48,675 nt of DNA from Geminicoccaceae bacterium (lineage in GTDB: Bacteria; Pseudomonadota; Alphaproteobacteria; Geminicoccales; Geminicoccaceae). The notes beneath the pieces are model-generated. The model was not told the DNA's origin, did no database searches, and saw only the letters and a list, made by a program, of their open reading frames with translations. The stretch spans positions 1 through 48,675 of the forward strand of contig JANQNY010000079.1 in the NCBI GenBank assembly GCA_028279345.1. Reading direction: 5' to 3'. The position numbers were made by a program, and so were the translations under genes. Numbering within the stretch: the stretch's first letter is position 1; each line of letters starts with the position of its first letter. Shown in pieces: positions 48,053 through 48,675 of this stretch.

Positions 48053-48675
48053 TCAGCTCGTCTCCAGCATCGCCGTCGCCTGCAAGAGGTCGCGCCAGGC
48101 GAGGCCCTTGTTCTGCGGGCGACGGAGAAGATAGGCGGGGTGGAACATGACGGTCGCAGGGATTTCGCTGTCATCGGCCAGCCGGTATCGGAAGACGCGG
48201 CCGCGCAACCGGGTGACGCCTTCCTCGACGCCCAAGAGCGCGCGCACGGCAATGCCGCCGACGAAGAGGATGACCTTGGGCCTGATCAGCTCGATCTGCC
48301 GCTCGAGGAACGGCAGGCACATGGCGAGTTCCTGCGCCGTCGGCGAGCGGTTGCCCGGGGGGCGCCAATAGACCGTGTTGGTGATCCACGTCGTGGACCG
48401 CGGCCTGCCCGCCGCCTCCAGCATGCGGTCCAAGAGCCGCCCGCTCGGGCCCACGAACGGCTTTCCCTTGCGGTCCTCCTCGGCACCGGGGGCCTCACCG
48501 ATCAGCATCAGCGGGCTCGTCGGATCACCGTCGCCGAAGCAAAGGTTCATCGCGGTGCGCCGAAGCGGGCACGCCTCGAACTCGCGGACAATGGCTTCGA
48601 GCTGCGCCATATCCGCTGCGGCTGCCGCCAGCCTGCGCGCGTCCTCGGCCGGCACGGCGCGCGGCGGCGTGGCCG
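48053..48675 (-). CDS. Uracil-DNA glycosylase, family 4-like (5' end outside the window)
   Basis: The enzyme removes uracil from DNA. The visible 207 codons include the motif A LIGEAPGAEEDRKGKPFVG, the RPPGNRSPTAQE stretch and motif B MFHPAYLLRRPQNKG. The frame remains open to the window edge (reading ATPPRAVPAEDARRL), and alphaproteobacterial members have a longer N-terminus, so the gene is cut; a GTG at 48655 is in frame but probably internal. Two of the four usual iron-sulfur cysteines are replaced: Trp stands before RPPGNR (48365-48367), and only one Cys remains of the first CxxC pair (48569-48571). Confidence 0.88.
   Translation of the reverse strand, partial: ATPPRAVPAEDARRLAAAAADMAQLEAIVREFEACPLRRTAMNLCFGDGDPTSPLMLIGEAPGAEEDRKGKPFVGPSGRLLDRMLEAAGRPRSTTWITNTVYWRPPGNRSPTAQELAMCLPFLERQIELIRPKVILFVGGIAVRALLGVEEGVTRLRGRVFRYRLADDSEIPATVMFHPAYLLRRPQNKGLAWRDLLQATAMLETS

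Overview
The window is a GC-rich, densely coding bacterial chromosome segment. It contains 62 protein genes I can support, two of them cut by the window edges, and no rRNA, tRNA, insertion sequence or CRISPR array that I can see. Gene order and content point to an alphaproteobacterium, probably close to Rhodospirillales. The main signs are the order secY-adk-rpsM-rpsK-rpoA-rplQ with no rpmJ or rpsD, an ATP12-type F1-ATPase chaperone, the ispH-thrB-rnhA trio, a propionyl-CoA carboxylase pair and a molybdenum hydroxylase operon. The lineage is inferred from content, not from a tree.

Region 1 (1-13849, plus strand) is the end of tuf followed by the fused S10, spc and alpha ribosomal operons, with secY, adk and rpoA inside. 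Most genes overlap by 1-4 nt or lie within 5 nt. Breaks occur before secY, before rpsM (candidate promoter plus an 8-bp hairpin), before rpoA, and between rpoA and rplQ, where a 28-bp inverted repeat sits. Region 2 (13852-18962) runs on without a gap: a DegP/HtrA-type periplasmic protease, rarA, an RluC-type pseudouridine synthase, a HAD phosphatase and the ATP12 chaperone, all stop/start coupled. Region 3 (18963-19541) is an AT-richer patch carrying a small membrane protein gene on the other strand. Region 4 (19542-23074) is pccB-pccA.

Region 5 (23235-29300, minus strand) reads, in transcription order, as a DUF4392 D-glutamate-cyclase-like protein, MurL, MurD2, a fosmidomycin-resistance-type MFS transporter, a glyoxalase-fold protein and a small alpha/beta-barrel protein. 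The first three overlap by 4 nt or less. MurL and MurD2 together form the alternative route that puts D-glutamate into peptidoglycan precursors by adding L-Glu and then epimerising it. Coupling this route to a D-glutamate cyclase is the most interesting arrangement in the window. A periplasmic L,D-transpeptidase (29760-30767) lies next door.

Region 6 (30954-38484) holds rnhA, thrB and ispH (minus), a chromate transporter (plus), and a minus-strand CoA-transferase, FAD amine oxidase and cytochrome P450 set of unknown pathway. Region 7 (38595-42781) has a tiny exported protein, a phosphoglycolate phosphatase, and a signalling set made of a LuxR-type response regulator, a hybrid histidine kinase and a FIST-domain sensor resembling NosP/NahK nitric-oxide signalling. 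Region 8 (42961-48675) is a CO-dehydrogenase-like (form II) molybdenum hydroxylase operon with CoxG, followed upstream by a MoaB/MogA cofactor protein and a uracil-DNA glycosylase cut by the window end. Most starts were moved inward from the longest reading frame using Shine-Dalgarno (SD) sites and family N-termini; each choice is explained in its entry.
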